Shown here in pieces: positions 19,802-34,100 of a stretch of 64,000 bases of DNA (position 1 is its first letter; the number at the start of each line of letters is the position of its first letter). Source of the DNA: Costus lasius (lineage: Eukaryota > Streptophyta > Magnoliopsida > Zingiberales > Costaceae); contig CM050454.1 of assembly GCA_027563935.2 (NCBI GenBank), positions 73,986,596 through 74,050,595 of the forward strand, read 5' to 3'. Both the position numbers and the translations under genes were made by a program. Under the pieces are notes generated by a model that worked only from the letters and a program-made list of their open reading frames with translations, made no database searches and was not told the origin of the DNA.

Positions 19802-22700
19802 TCTGTACACTTAACGGCTGTGAACCCTAAGGCGGCGGTGGTAAACTCAATTTCTCCCCCAATCGTTAACCAAAATTAGGGCTTTCTGTTCGATGATGTT
19901 CGCCTCTTTCCCTCGAGTATTCCCCTTTTTACGGTTCTTGAATTGGTGGTCTAAATCGTCCGCAATTATCCGCACAAAAATCGGGCTACAGTAATACTGG
20001 GAAAATCTGCTATCTAGATCATAATTAAGGCCGTAATTTCCGTTACGGCAGTGCCGTAATATCTTCTGTGAAGAAACTAAAAAGAAATACGGGTCGTAAT
20101 GTGAACCACGGCAGTGCCATATAAGCGCAAATCTTTCTGGAAAGAAATTTCCCAAAATTACGGCCCATAATATTAATTATGGCAGTGCCGTATTCTTCTC
20201 TGGACAGAAATTGATTGAAATTACAGCAGGTTAAATAGATTACGGTAGTGCCATGATTTATTCTTTAGGTTCTATAAAACCACGGTACCGTAATATTCAT
20301 TACGGCCCTGCCATAATTTCGTCTGAATTTCTAATTTGCGTGAAATTTGGCATGTAATCTCCTCTTGAAGATGAGAATTCGTCTATGCACTTGAATTGCT
20401 CGAAATTGCCTTAAAATGATATCTTTTACCAGAAAATGATTAAAAACCAGAAAAGTTATAGATTCTGTAATATTTGATAAGAAATAAAAATAAGCAAAGA
20501 AGCATGAATATGACATAAAAAGACCTATCAAATGAGACAAAATATACTATGAATTTTTGTGTCATCACAAGGATGTAACAACAGCAGCTAATAATGCAAA
20601 TATCAGTTTAAGCAAGAAATCAGATTAGGCAAAAGCATTTAAATCTGGAATTCAACAAGCAGCAAATGATTCAAAAATTCAGCAAGTCTTTAGCAAGGTA
20701 GATGGTAAGTGTTGGTTCAGGATTTCTTTCATTCAAACTATTCCTATTAAGCATTATGGTGAGAGTAGAATTCAGTTTGTATCACAAAACTCATCAGTGT
20801 AGTATGTCATCGAAATTTTGCAAACCATTTGAATAATTTTCAAAGCTGAGAGGGCTAAATCCTGATGTGGATTGCCTATTAATTAGGTAACCTCAGGTGT
20901 TTAAGCACAACACTAAGCCTTAAGAGTAGCAACCAACACACAAGAAGAGACCCTTAACAGATTTAAGGGAGTGTTCTGTTAAGTTACTAGGACACCTCTC
21001 GGCTACAGTGAAATATGGTAAAATAGATTACTGTGCTTTCGGCTCCAATTCAGCTGGTATCCTGGTGTTTTGTTGATGGATTCTGAACAAAACACACTTG
21101 AATGATTCCCCTATTTTGTAGATTCAGAACAAATAAACACAGCTGCAGAATGAATCAAATTTCAGCCTGCAACACATCCAAGTTTCGGCTGAAATTCTAG
21201 AATGGTAAGGTTGAATTTCAGCAAAGGCTATTGGCTTAGCAAATGCAGGTATCGAATAGTTTCATGGATTTAAGTATGATAAGGATGAATTTATCACCAA
21301 AGATCAGCAGGTTCCAGATCCAACACAGAAAACACAGCTGTAGGGATGACCTAGTATTTAGACTTCCTCCTTTAAGAATGAAAATCAGACTCGGTGGTAA
21401 GCAACAATGCTTGCACTAGTCTTGGTCGATACAAAGAACTTGTGGCGTCAAATAGAAATTTGGAATGAGGACCACCTATTAGATGAGGTAGGTTCAGGCC
21501 CAATTTAATCCTGACTTGAATTTCCCTATCAGGTTAGGGATCCAAGCCTTGGTCAAAAATCAGCACAAATCATAGTCGATTTTAGGAAAATACCATGCCT
21601 CAGTTCTTGGCTAAAAAATCCAGATTATGTTTCCAAGAGAAAATGAAAATGAAACCTTCCTGTCAGTTGAGTTAGATTCTAATCCAAATTGTTCACAATC
21701 GTCAGCTTGAAGTCTCTCTATTAAGTTAGAGATCTTCAGGTTTCGGCCAGAAATTTCACAAAACTTCAGGTATAAATAGGGGCTGAGAAGGGATGCTATC
21801 TATCACCTAGATAGATCCTGGACTCCAACACTTCAGAGAAATGAGAATAGAAACTCAGCAATAGATTTTCCAGGAAATCTCAGCTCTCTTTGTAAACCAG
21901 AATCCCAACAGAAAACTCAGTAGGGTAAATGAACCCAAACGTCAACAGCATAAGCTGAAATCCAGAACCAGGACGCATAGAATTTGAGAGCAAGAAGGGG
22001 AGGGGGATGAGAGGGAGGAGGCTCGGCTCCAAGAACACACACGCAAGCTTAAGCTTCAAGAGTTTTTTTTTTAAATCAAAAGCGGTCTTTCTCCAAAACC
22101 GAAATATAAGGGCTTATAACCCCTCCTCTCAACGTTACAATTCCTCAAAACAGAACATGTCAGGTGTTGATCTCGGTGTGGTAGATTTGGGTGGATGAGG
22201 CAGCATGCGCATTGAAGACTCTTGCTATTTTAGGCGTGGCAGGAAAGCTGTCATGTGGAACTTGTAGCTGGGTTTGCTTATTGGAAGTCTCGCATGAAGA
22301 AGTGGCATACCAGCTTTAATGGTGTTTCCTTCTTTGGTGTGGCAAGGATGGTGCCGTGTGGTCTTGTTGCATGCTGATGTAATGTTTGCTTGAAGCTGAG
22401 ACTTGAAGGATGCTGGGTTGGAAGCTTTCGACTGAAAAGATGTCTTGATTAAGAATTGTAGCTGAATGGATGCTCCTTTGTTGACTTGTCAATGGCTTGA
22501 CTTTACTGGAATTGTTGAATTGTTGAATTGACGTCACTTGCTTGACTTGTTGACTTCTTGAATTGTCTTCCTTGCCTATTGACTTGTTAACTTATCTTCC
22601 TTGCATGTTGACTTGTCTTGATGTTGACTTGATTGGATGACTTTGGTTGGATGGTTGAATTGAGGATTGCATGTTGAGTGGTCTTTGTAGGATTACATAG
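19802..22700. other. Non-coding stretch with palindromic repeats and a TATA-like site
   Basis: I see no gene here. It holds five decayed copies of a palindrome-cored repeat (20045-20314) and a strong TATA-like TATAAATAGG at 21771-21780, about 200 bp before a purine-rich stretch (21990-22020). A run of TTGACT-type words lies at 22478-22640. The texture suggests a degraded LTR or leader of an unidentified element, but I could not match either end to an LTR family in the window. Confidence 0.35.
20045..20314. repeat. Tandem repeats with palindromic core ACGGCAGTGCCGT
   Basis: Five related cores lie at 20045-20057 (perfect palindrome around a central G), 20108-20120, 20179-20191, 20242-20254 and 20302-20314. 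Spacing is 63, 71, 63 and 60 bp. A further perfect palindrome ACGGTACCGT lies near 20282. The copies are degenerate, so this is an old tandem array. Confidence 0.7.
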
Positions 22701-24834
22701 ACCCATCAACTTAGGCTAAATAACATCCTATTACAATCACTAGAAAAGGTAAATTGCTTAAAAGAAAAAAAAAAGTCCTAGGCTACCCCTAGGCACACGA
22801 CATGCTAAAAACGCTGAGAGATGTAAATGACAAAGCCAAAGTACATTAAGTTTCCAAAATTCCCTGCAAATCAATATGTAGGTAAAGTTAGAGTTGTCAT
22901 GGATTGAATCATCCTGGACCAGGCTTATCACATGCAGCCCATGCATCACATCCTATTGATTGCATCCAATATCAATAGTTCTTACAACTTACAACATGCA
23001 TGTGCCACCTATTAGATCTTATCTTTGGCGCACGCAATACTTTTAGTATTTTGTCTATATGCTTCTATGATGGTTCTCATAACCATGATCCTCTCAACCA
23101 AACCTCTCCTTCTCAACCTTGGCTCACTCCATAAAATGTCAGAAATTTGATTGAGTCTTGCACGCTCAAAGTATCAAAGATTGATATAATATGGAACTCT
23201 ACATCAATTCAAATTTAGATTATATTGTATCAATGTTTTCATGTAGTTACAATGCTAATTGAGCAAGTTAGTATGCAGTTTTATTTATATCAGGAGGGAA
23301 AAAATGATGTTGAGTGCTTCAAAAGATATAAGATTCTTACAATTTTACAAAATTTTCAATGCCTCAGGAAGAGTGTTATCTTGGAAATCAAAAGTTTATA
23401 TCCAAGAGAAAAAAAATGAAAACTGAGGAATAAGTATAATTATGGGATAGAAAAATAGATAACATAACAGTATCAAAATTTTAATTAGTTATATTTTTAT
23501 GGAAAAAAAAAAATTGAACTATTGTTTGCTACTTGTTGTGCTTGCTACTTGATGCTTGACACTCGCTGCTTAATGTTCAATGCTCACCACTTAGTGCTCA
23601 ACGATTGATGCTCACTACTCATCCCTCCTGCTCATCCTTGTTACCTACTGCTAGTCACTATGGGGTTGGGTTTCTGTGTGTAGATGAAATTCCCTTTGGG
23701 TTCATGTGTGGGGTGGAGTTTGCAAAACCCAATAGGGTCATATACTCATGGTGGAGGTTTAGGTGTGTGTTTGGGGTCGAGTTTGGCAAAACCCAACTGC
23801 TCAACCCTATTTTTGATTGCATCTCCTTTCATTATAAATTTTATTTGTTATTTGTTAAAAAAATGTATATTACATATTTAGGCATATTTTTTAATAAACC
23901 ATTTTAAGTATAATAAAATTACTGTTCTAACTCAACCGATATGTTACTCAACTTTATCAAGTCATATGATCAAACATAATGTCATCTACTATGCCCAAAG
24001 CATCATTAGTAACAACATTTGGCTCAAATATCAATATCCAATCCTTCTTCCTCAGTGTCCATCCTCTCCAACTACATCATTGTTATTATCCTCCTCACTC
24101 CCCTCCGCCATTCCTCAATGTCATCTTAGTGTCATAGAGTTGCACTGTCTTAGAGAAAATCACCAACTTAGGCCAACTCTACTTCCTCTTTCCGTTGATA
24201 TTGAGAAAGACATCTCATCTATATCTCAAATTGAAAAATGAAAAACACAATATGACTCATTTCTAGTGGTCAACGAGTAAAGCTAAGCAATATTTATGCA
24301 TTTATTGAACTTGTATAGATGATAAATCTAACCACACAATTATAGTGTGATTTGTACATGCGATTTAAATGTCAAATCATTTATATTCTTTTGTTTTCTA
24401 AATATAAATGAAAGATACAGATTGTATATCATTTAAGAAGACGCGTGATTATGATCCACCTTTCTCAAAATCCTTATAAAATTTGTACTCCCCTGCCTTT
24501 GTTGCATACAACAAGTGTTTGCGTTCGTCCTAATCCTCCACTCGATTTCTGCTATCAGAGATTAGGAGGATGATTGTGTTTGTAGGAAGAACCCTAAAAT
24601 ATGGGTATGAAAATCATTCAAGTCTTGTTCACTAACGCTTTACAAGTCCTCGTAAAGCAAGACTAAATCCTAAATACTGTGGAGGAAATCACAGTTAGTA
24701 GCTAGACGCACAATACCAAAACGTTTTGAATCAATGGCTCGGCTCTGATCATTATTACACATAATGCAAACAACCAATAAATAAATTACAACAACTGGGA
24801 GCTCAGAACAGAGCGTACAACTTGCAGACCGATG
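22701..24834. other. 3' flank of the CAR-like gene, no gene seen
   Basis: This is AT-rich intergenic sequence. It contains a poly-A tract near 22765, a low-complexity stretch at 23520-23640 made of variants of GCTACTTGATGCT, and a short internal duplication of GAGTTTG(G/C)CAAAACCCAA (near 23715 and 23780). Short open frames up to 100 codons show no domain or codon signature. A minus-strand AATAAA near 24301-24306 could be a distant polyadenylation signal for the gene at 24835. Confidence 0.4.
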
Positions 24835-25125
24835 CTACAAATCTATGGCACCAGGAATTTTAACCCAGAGTAGTTGTAGTTCAACTTCACCACTCTCCAC
24901 ATCTCTGAGTCGGAGAATAACATCTTGGGCAACCATATCATCTTTCCAAGTTACGTGACTATCGGCAGCTAAGCAGTTTTGAGTGTTAGGGTATACAGTC
25001 TGGATTATGGTACCATTCCGAAGACCGTCCCAATCTGTCTTGAGTGCCTCCATGAACGGTTGTATATCAAAATCTGCTTCACCCATTTTATCATCAGGAG
25101 TAAACGTGTCTTTGTCATAAACTTG
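24835..25125 (-). CDS. CAR: CAR-like gene, exon 3
   Basis: The exon is 291 bp from acceptor TTGCAG (25130-25126 side) to TAG at 24837-24835. It begins QVYDKDTFTPDDKMGEADFD with the loop 3 Asp cluster, continues through the CAR-specific insert, and ends with the LQLLWVKIPG block typical of the family. An in-frame ATG just upstream (25131) lies across the acceptor and is not a start. Confidence 0.92.
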   Translation of the reverse strand, partial: QVYDKDTFTPDDKMGEADFDIQPFMEALKTDWDGLRNGTIIQTVYPNTQNCLAADSHVTWKDDMVAQDVILRLRDVESGEVELQLLWVKIPGAIDL

Positions 25126-28100
25126 CTGCAATTCCGCATTATCATGAGAACAACAATCTTACTTTTGAGTAGGTTTACAGTGTTAAGTTCTTAGGGAAAG
25201 TATAACATGTGTTTCAAGGAGATGAAAATTCTAAGATGCTCATACTAACATGATATCTTCCATTCTTATTCCATTACTAATGGAAATAAGAATGAAACCA
25301 AGTTTTAATTTAAATTTCTGTAAAATCAGCGCACCTCCATTGTAAAGAGAGGGGTGGTTTGTCTTGAGCAAAGCACAAACCAACCAAATGGCCAACCCTA
25401 TATCTATCTAGAGAAGAGACGAGATGTAGATTAAAATACAATTACTCCATAAAACAGAATGATTCCTCAAGTCCGCAAGAGAAAATATTCAAGATTAAGT
25501 TTTCCTCTTGATCCAGACAAGTCAAAGTTTGATTGGATGGTAGAAGTGAAGAGACAATTTGATGACCGGAAAATGAACTACCGTCCTCACTGGGAAAAAT
25601 GTACCGTGATAACATTCTGTCTTCTTTTGATACTGATTTACGAAATGATAGTAAATAAGCAAATGAGCTGGTAACCACGTTGACAGACATAAAGCGTTGC
25701 TAGCCTTCATTCTATCTTCTTTGACAGAGGGAAGGTTGAAACAAGGATAAAGCTTACGGTAAAGTCAGCATTCAAACAAAAGTGATCGTTAAACTTTTAC
25801 AAGAGAAGAATAATATTAAACCAATTCTAGTAATTTTGTTAGAGAAATTAAGCTGCCAAGCCAATCTACACATGAAAGCGAATGTATGGTAGACACGTTG
25901 ATCATAACAAAAAATATAACTGAAGGATGGACCCTCAGATGCAACATTTTTGAAGCTAGTATAACAGAGAAATAACAATTCTAAGCATTGATGCAATTAG
26001 TGCAGAAAGCAAATTTAAGTATGATAAACAAGTTGAATCATCTAATATGATTAGGAAACTTAACTGATATGTCTGCTGAGATACTGGCTTTGCAAAACAT
26101 GGAGATATTCTCAACCCACACGTACATCTTATTTTCATTTTAATTCACAAATTACAATTCATATATTTTCATGACATATGAAGAGTAGCAGCTTCTCAAA
26201 GAGATAGATACACTTACAAGCCTAAGTGGTTGGATGGAATCTGAGACACAAAAAGTCAAGTCTTCGTTCCATTCTGGGCTCGTGCTATTCTTTCTCACAT
26301 TAGTCTTCATTTTCTACACCAGATAACAAAAAACATAGCAACATAGTTCCATGATCTTTGATATATGGAATCATGTAAACTTATTTAGGTGGGAATGACG
26401 GAAGGGTAAAGATGTTAAAGAAGATTCAGCAATATTTTATATTAATTGCAGAAGTAAGGATTCCAGAATTTCAATAGTAGTAGCACCGTAATCATTAACA
26501 AAAAAGTTTCCATAAGATTTGACATTTGTGAGCACATCTAAATTGATAACCTCATTAAATAATGGTTTATCAACAGCTATTCCATCACAACTATGCAAAC
26601 CCCTCACCTTTCTTTCTCACTTGTGGTTAGTATACATCAAGTAACATCGGAGAAGTTGGGTTTCATTCAATCATCTCATCCACACAATAGATGAAATAAA
26701 ACAATTCATGTATTTGAGTAGAATCATAATAGCACATCAAATAAATACTTTGTAAATCTTGTAAACTATGACAAGTTTACTTGAGCACAATGAAATACGC
26801 ATAACATAGGGGTACACATAGTTCACCCTTAAAATGTCCACGAGTGCACTACAATGTGGCATAACGAAGAACAACTTAGAAACATATTACAGATATGTAT
26901 ATTGATCATTGTTCCTTTTGGCCTACATACCCATCAAATATCATATTACTTCTCTATCTTTTTTTTTTCATTTTTTTTCAACAGCATCTTACTTTCCTAG
27001 ATCTCATTATATGTTAAGAGTTTATGCATTTATTTACAACTTACTGGATAATTGTCTCAACAAGTCTATATCCATTAAAGCGGTTTGGAAAAAGAAGTTC
27101 ATTAATGAATTAAAGTAGTTTCTAGCATTGTGGATCCCATTGAGCTCTGCTGACAACAATGGGGCTATTGCACAAGCTAAAAAACTAAAGTCTCACCAAA
27201 ATCCAAACACATAGAAGGTTTCACGAAATCAAATATATCGAAGAGGTGATGTAAAAATATATATAGTACACACTCAAAACAATCTATATCATGGTCATAC
27301 TAAAGAGATGGGGTTGAGATTTCTCAACAATTGGTCTTAATGTAAGTGGAAGATTATTAGTATATATTTCATAAAGAATAATTGTATGGTTCTAACCTAT
27401 GTTATGTTCGCACTATATGTGCATATGCATTAATCACATATATGTTTTATGTATGATTGCATGATAATGTCACTAGGATTAGGTTTGCCCGATCTCAATG
27501 TTTTGTCTTCAATTGAGTACTTAAGTACAAGGTTGGTAGGATCAAAATCCTACCTAGGAATGATAGAGGCTTTGTAGGAATGATAGAGGCTTTGTAGGAT
27601 CAGATTGTAAGATTATAAAATCCTATCAAATCACCAAAAATATATATTTTTTAAAAATATATTCATCTAATTAGATTTAAGAGTAAGATAAATATTCTAA
27701 TAAGTAATAAATAATAAAAAAAATTAATACATATCTATCTAGTATCATTTACTAAGGTTAAAATATATATTCAACATTTTATACTATTATTTAGATGTAT
27801 AGTGTAAAACTATAAAATTGAATATTTATGAGGTGATGATGATGGAGACAAGTTAATAAAAGATGAATACAAAAAATGTATACAATGAAACTAGAAATAA
27901 CAAAGAGTTGTACGGATGAAGACAAAAAAATAAAAATATGAAAAATGATTAAGATAAAAGTATACATGATAATAACAATAAACATGACGAAAATAACAAT
28001 GAAAGCACTAAATGAATATGACAAAGGTTACAAAATTATGATAAATAGTTAAAATAGACAAATATAGTTGAAGATGACAACGAGTTTAAATTGATGAATG

Positions 28101-31100
28101 ATTGTCAAAGAAAGAGCAAATACAGATAATTAAAAAAGAGAAATTGCATTTTATGCTTTCGGTATAATAGATTATTAATTTTTAGTATAATAGTAATCAA
28201 ATGAACTTATTTTACCTATTAACTGAGGATCAAGTAGGATCAAAAGATCCTAAAACCTAAAACACATTTTTTACGGCCATGTTTTAACGGATAAGGGATA
28301 ACTTTAATATATGTGAGACTAGTATGTTGGTTGGTTGTATGTGGGTGCATCAGTAATAGATATACTAGACTAGCCCATTGTGAGAGTTAACTTATGTGTC
28401 CCAAGTTAATCCCACATGTAATAGAGGTGCATTACTCCTTTGACTTGAGATCATCAACAATTATATGTGATGAGTGATATACATTGATATAGCCTAATGT
28501 CTTGCTATAGTTAGGGGTCAAAAGGATTGTCATGGGTATGTCATAAGCTATATGAGAAGTACAAGTGAGCAATAAAAAATTCGCTTCTTCCCTTGATAAG
28601 TATGAGATCCACGAGTCCTCTTATGGGAGCATGACTAAGAGTGTATGACACATACCTAAGTCATTATCTAATTGAGTCATGCCACCAAATTGGGTTAGTG
28701 ATGGCACAAAATTTTATTGTATTTTTCATACATATTTGATGTCATTTTATGTCATATTTTTCTCTCTTTACATTAAATTTGACCATATTTTATTATTCTT
28801 AGTAGAAAACTACTATTTCTATATTTTTATGAATTTTTAGAAAAAATCCCTAAAAATAGGTGATTTTGAAGATATTTTGACCAAATAATATTCTTTGCAA
28901 CATAAGGACCAACACTACAATTTTGAAGCCCAAAGCTGAATGAAAGTTCGGCTTGTAATTACAATCACAGACTATGTTTTGAAGGGATCAATAGGATTCG
29001 AAGATTCCTACATCACAACTAAACTTTTTTAAGGAAAAACAAAGCCACACGAATTTTCAAACAATGTGGAGTCTTCCTAAAACTCACGGTCAAAGACCAT
29101 GATTCCAATCACACTCGATTCCAATCAGGGTCATGATTATAATATCATCATTAAAGACAATTGGTCTTAGGTTGTGACCATAATCATAGTTGTGATTACA
29201 AAGATCACGACCAAGTTTTGCAGATGAACGACTCCTTAGGGCAAAAGGAGAGCATCTAGAGGGCAACACATTGAGGAATTTTGAGCTAATTCTGCTGCCT
29301 CCTCACGCTAAATCAACACTGAGAAGCAAGTTTGGTGGCTGACCAAGGAGTGGTCGATGACACTTGGAATTGAGAGAAACCAAGCTTCAAAGCCTACAAA
29401 TCATTATATTCAAACACTATAGTTAAACTATAAAACTAGATAATTAGAGTAGCTAGGATTATTTGAGGGATCAACAATTTTCTTAGAACTTTTTGAGTAT
29501 GATTAGATTAATAAGCCAAAGAGGGTTGGATATTAGTCTAATTAAACATTAGGTTGGGCTCCTAAGAGGAGGCAACCTATAATTTAGAGATAAATTCCCT
29601 TTAACATAATTTTGTAATTAATTTAAAAGACTAGAATTGGACGTTATCAGAATTCATTACGATGAACCCTAATTTTTTGAAATTTTACATGCATAGATAT
29701 GTGTTACTTTGTTTGCTACTTTCATTCTTAATCAATTTGCATAGACTATGAATTCACATTTAATTGGTGCTTAATTATAGATCCACATGGGAATGATATT
29801 TCTATTACTTCAACTTGTCATGCATTTATAGTAGTAATAAGTTTTTGGCACCGTTGTTGAGGATCTAGTTAATTAATATCAATAAAAATCATAAAATTTC
29901 GAGACTAAGAACTCCTTTCTTTGTTTAAATTTAAAATTTTACTTTTCGTAGTTATACTTTCAGTTTCTATTGATTAGGGTATTTGAGTTTTCGTTATGGG
30001 TGGTGATTACAATCCACCTAAGATTAAAAATTTAGAAAAATATATCTTTGTGTTATTCAAGAACAAAAAAAAAACCCTTTTATAGCTTATTTATTTTTTC
30101 TTATTATTGCTTCTTGGAATTTAAATAAAATTAATTGATTTTTTGTTTATCACGACTAGTGATAAAACTTAGAAATTTCAATTCTGTGTTGCCCATAGTA
30201 AAATAAAATTTTATGTTATAGTTTTTATTATTTCTATTGTTGTATTTTTTGTTATATTTGTTAAATTTTTAAAATTTATTGTTTTACAATTATGGGCCAA
30301 GATTGTAATCACTGCTTGACAAAAAAATATTAAAAAAATATATTATATTTAATGCTGCAAACTAAATTGTTTTTGAGAATTTTTAATTCACTTGTAACCT
30401 ACTAGTTTATGCCAATAAGCCTTAGGTTAAGACCACTTCTGAACCTAGACCTTGAGATATAAGAAACTTGTAGATTACGGAGAACATTAAAAGTTTCAGA
30501 ACCCATAAAGGAGACTATTGTAGAAAACATGGATAACATATCACTAAGAGATTTTTGCTAAACCCTAACATGTCTGGCCTGCATTTTAGTATTGCTAAAC
30601 CTTCCATATAAGCCAATAATTTTGAAATAAAACCATCCATTTTACATATGATTCAACATCCTTTTGGTAGATCTCCCTTAGAAGATCTAAATATGTATTT
30701 ATAAGTTTTTCTTGAATAATGTGATATGATTAAGAGTAACGATGTTTCTAACAATGTTGTTAAACTCAACCTTTTTCCATTCTCTTTAAAGGATAGAGCA
30801 AGTGCTTGGCTCCACTCGCTACTAAGAGACTCCACCATAATATGGGAGCAACTTTCTCATGCCTTCCTGCAAAAATATTTTTCTCATAGCAAAATTATTC
30901 AATTAAGGAACCAAATCACCAACTTTTGCCAAAGAGAGTGGAGAATTTTTATACAAAGCATGGGATCAATTCAAAGAAATATAGAGAATGTGCCTACATC
31001 ATGGTCTAGAAAAAATACATTCTTTTATAATGGTTTAAATTATAATACTAGACTAACCATTCATACAGCTATTGAAGGAGCTTTAATGAATAAAAGCATT

Positions 31101-34100
31101 AAAGACGCTCTTAATTAATCGAGGATATGACACTTAACCACTGTTAATGGACTTTTGAAAGAGGTATATTGTACAAACACCAAGTAAACTTGATGATGCC
31201 TATCGCTCATTAGAACAGAAAATAGATCTTTTTCTAACTTTAAATAGAATGACCATACTATAGTACCTACAACCAAAGACAAAAAAATCATCCAAACCTT
31301 TCATGAGCAATAACTAAAACAAAAGCCAAAATTTAGGGATTAGAAACCAAACTAGGCAGTTTAACCAAAAGGAGAATTTTATAAATACCCAAAATAAAAG
31401 GAATTAGGAGTTTAGCTAGAGTAGATGTTTTAGCTACCCATGGAAAGATGCTAGAGAATAGTGGTCCTAATACTTAAAAGAACAAAGTTTAGTAAAAGAG
31501 ACTAAAGGTGAAATAATTAAGTTAACTGAAGATAATAGAAGGGAAGATAAAATTAGAATTTTAAAATGATGAAAATCGAGAACAACTGTGACTATGATAT
31601 GGTCATGACTTTTTTGAAAATTATAAAAAAGAAAATTTCATGATTCCCTTTCTAACTGAATCTCTGACATATCAACCATTGTGAAAACTGATAAGAAGTT
31701 TGTTGATTTTATTTTAAAAGAATATGATATAAATGTCATATTTTTCTAATGCATTATGCTCTACTCATTTTTCTAAGTCAATACCAAAAACATGTAGGGT
31801 TGCTAAAAAAGACAGTGAGAAGTCAAAAAGAAGATTCTAAGAAGTTAAAAATTATTCCAAAATTAGAAGACCCAGTACCTCTTCATATTTCTTATTTTAT
31901 AAACTCTAAAAACATAAGCCACATTTTATGTGATACTAGAGCTAGCACGAGTCTAATGCATTATTCTTTACGTTTAATGCTCAATCTTAAAAATCTATAG
32001 CCCGCTAATAATATTTTGCAAATGGCTGACAACTCTATTAAAAGTCTAGCTGAATCTTGAAGGATGTGCTAGTTGTGATGGGTGAATTCACTATACCCAT
32101 AGATTTAATGGTAGTTGATATAGAGGAGGATTTGATTGCTCCAATTAAACTTAGAAGACCCTTTTTGGCCACGGTAGGAGCAAACATTGATATGAGACGA
32201 GGGAGCTTGATTTTAGATTATAATAACAATTTTGATGCTAGAATATTTAACTGACTTTGCAAATACATTTGCAGGAACACCTCATAATATGGCACCCAGA
32301 AATAGGTTTTTATCAAGCTAATGACCTTAAAGAAGTGTTTTTTAGAAGGCAACCCAATTTTTTTTTTAAGAGTTTTTAATTAAGTAGATTAGGATATTTA
32401 AATAAGCTAATTAGAAAGAAATTTTATTTCTATTTTTGTAATTAGGATTTATAAGATCTAATTTTATATTCCTAATTTTAATGATTTAATCTACTTTATA
32501 TAATTTTCTAGAATTTTATCAAGGACATACCAGAATAATGGTTGCACCGGTGATCACAATCATGAGCATTATTTTAATTTGAAAGAGGGCATAGTTGTGA
32601 ACAGCCAGGGATCACAGCCAGTGAGGTGATCCCAAAGTCGCTGCCTCAACAGAGGTGATCACAATCCTAAAGTAAGAAGGGCACATATCTTAAGCAGTTT
32701 CTTTCTTCTTTTGCTCCTTTTGACTCTTCTTCCATCAAAGTCGCTGCCTCAACAGAGGTGATCCCAAGCCCCAAATCCTCGCCTACTTTCTTACAACTAC
32801 CACTAATGATGCTGGTGAAGCCCTCCCCAGTGAAGCCTAATGACACCACCACCTCCAAAGCCTATGCCACTAATGTTCTTCGCTAGGGATGGCAGCACTT
32901 GTAGCTCCGGCAATAGCAGCCATGAAGTTAATCCCCCGGTAGAGGAGGCAGCTATGGCAAGTGCCATGGTTGTGGAGGAAGAGAAGAAGCTAGTAAAAGA
33001 AATGGTCCATAAGGGTTTCCATTTCCAATTCCAAGAAGAAAGGGGGCATGAAGTGCGTGCAGAGGTGGGAGGAGAGGAGGGGCACGAAGTTTGGGGGCGA
33101 TGCCCCTGGCTGTCTGGTGGTAGTGTTGCATTTGAAGGTGGGAGGAGAGGATCTATTGTCAACCTACCGAATCGATCGCTGAGAACTGGTGGTTCGACGA
33201 CTGATAAAAGCGAAAGAAATTTTATTGTCGGTAGTAGATCTGAGCGACAAATCTATTGTCGTTAGCCAGCCATTGAAGAAAACATAGGGCACAAAAAGTT
33301 CAGCATGCAATGAAGTCCTCTTCTCGGCAAGCTTCTAGCGCGTGCGACGGTACTATAGTGATGGGTACTGTAGCAGTGAGATTGTAGCGACCTAGGGGGA
33401 GGAAGAGGAAGAACACATGGCACTGCACATGCTGCATATGTAGATTATGGTTAATAAAAAGGAAAACTAGAGAGAGATTGCTGGAAAAGAGAAATTATTA
33501 AAAAAAGAGAGAGAGAGGAGTTAGAAGAGAAGATGACAAGAAGTAAGGTTGCTCAACGTTATGTGGCGATGAATCGTCGTCTTAACGTTTTATACAAGAT
33601 GAGAGCAATGTTGAGAGAGTTAGTTAAGGAGAAGAAAATGTGAGAGGATGCAGATCTGATTAGCGATGGACAGACATATCCAATCTCGAGCGGGGTTTTG
33701 AAGACTACATTATAGAGCCAAAGTAACATGGAGGATATATGAGGGATTTATACCACATGGAATTATAAGGATTTGATAGAACTGATTCAGTATGATGAAT
33801 GGAGGATATATGGGGGATTTATACCACGTGGAATTATAAGGAGTTGATGGAACTGATTCAGTATGATGAATTTTACAAGCTGAACAATATTTCGACATTC
33901 AAGATACACCAGACGACTATAAAATTCCTATAGCGTTTATTCGTATAGAGAGGCAAGCGGGTCATTGGTTTCGAGGGTTAAAATGACATATTTCTAATCT
34001 TTCTTGAAAAGGTTGAAGCAAGAAATGATACAAAGATTTAATAAATTTTCTATAACTACGGTCCTTGATGAAAGCTACTATGAAAAGAAGAAACTTGATG

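Noticed and set aside
23605..23907. A 100-codon ORF with internal similarity.
   Set aside because: The similarity is a short DNA duplication (GAGTTTG(G/C)CAAAACCC). There is no start context or family match.
28235..28260. Helitron-like 3' end (hairpin followed by CTAA).
   Set aside because: The base after CTAA is A, not T, no TC start was found, and the same hairpin word also occurs at the left end. It does not meet Helitron criteria.
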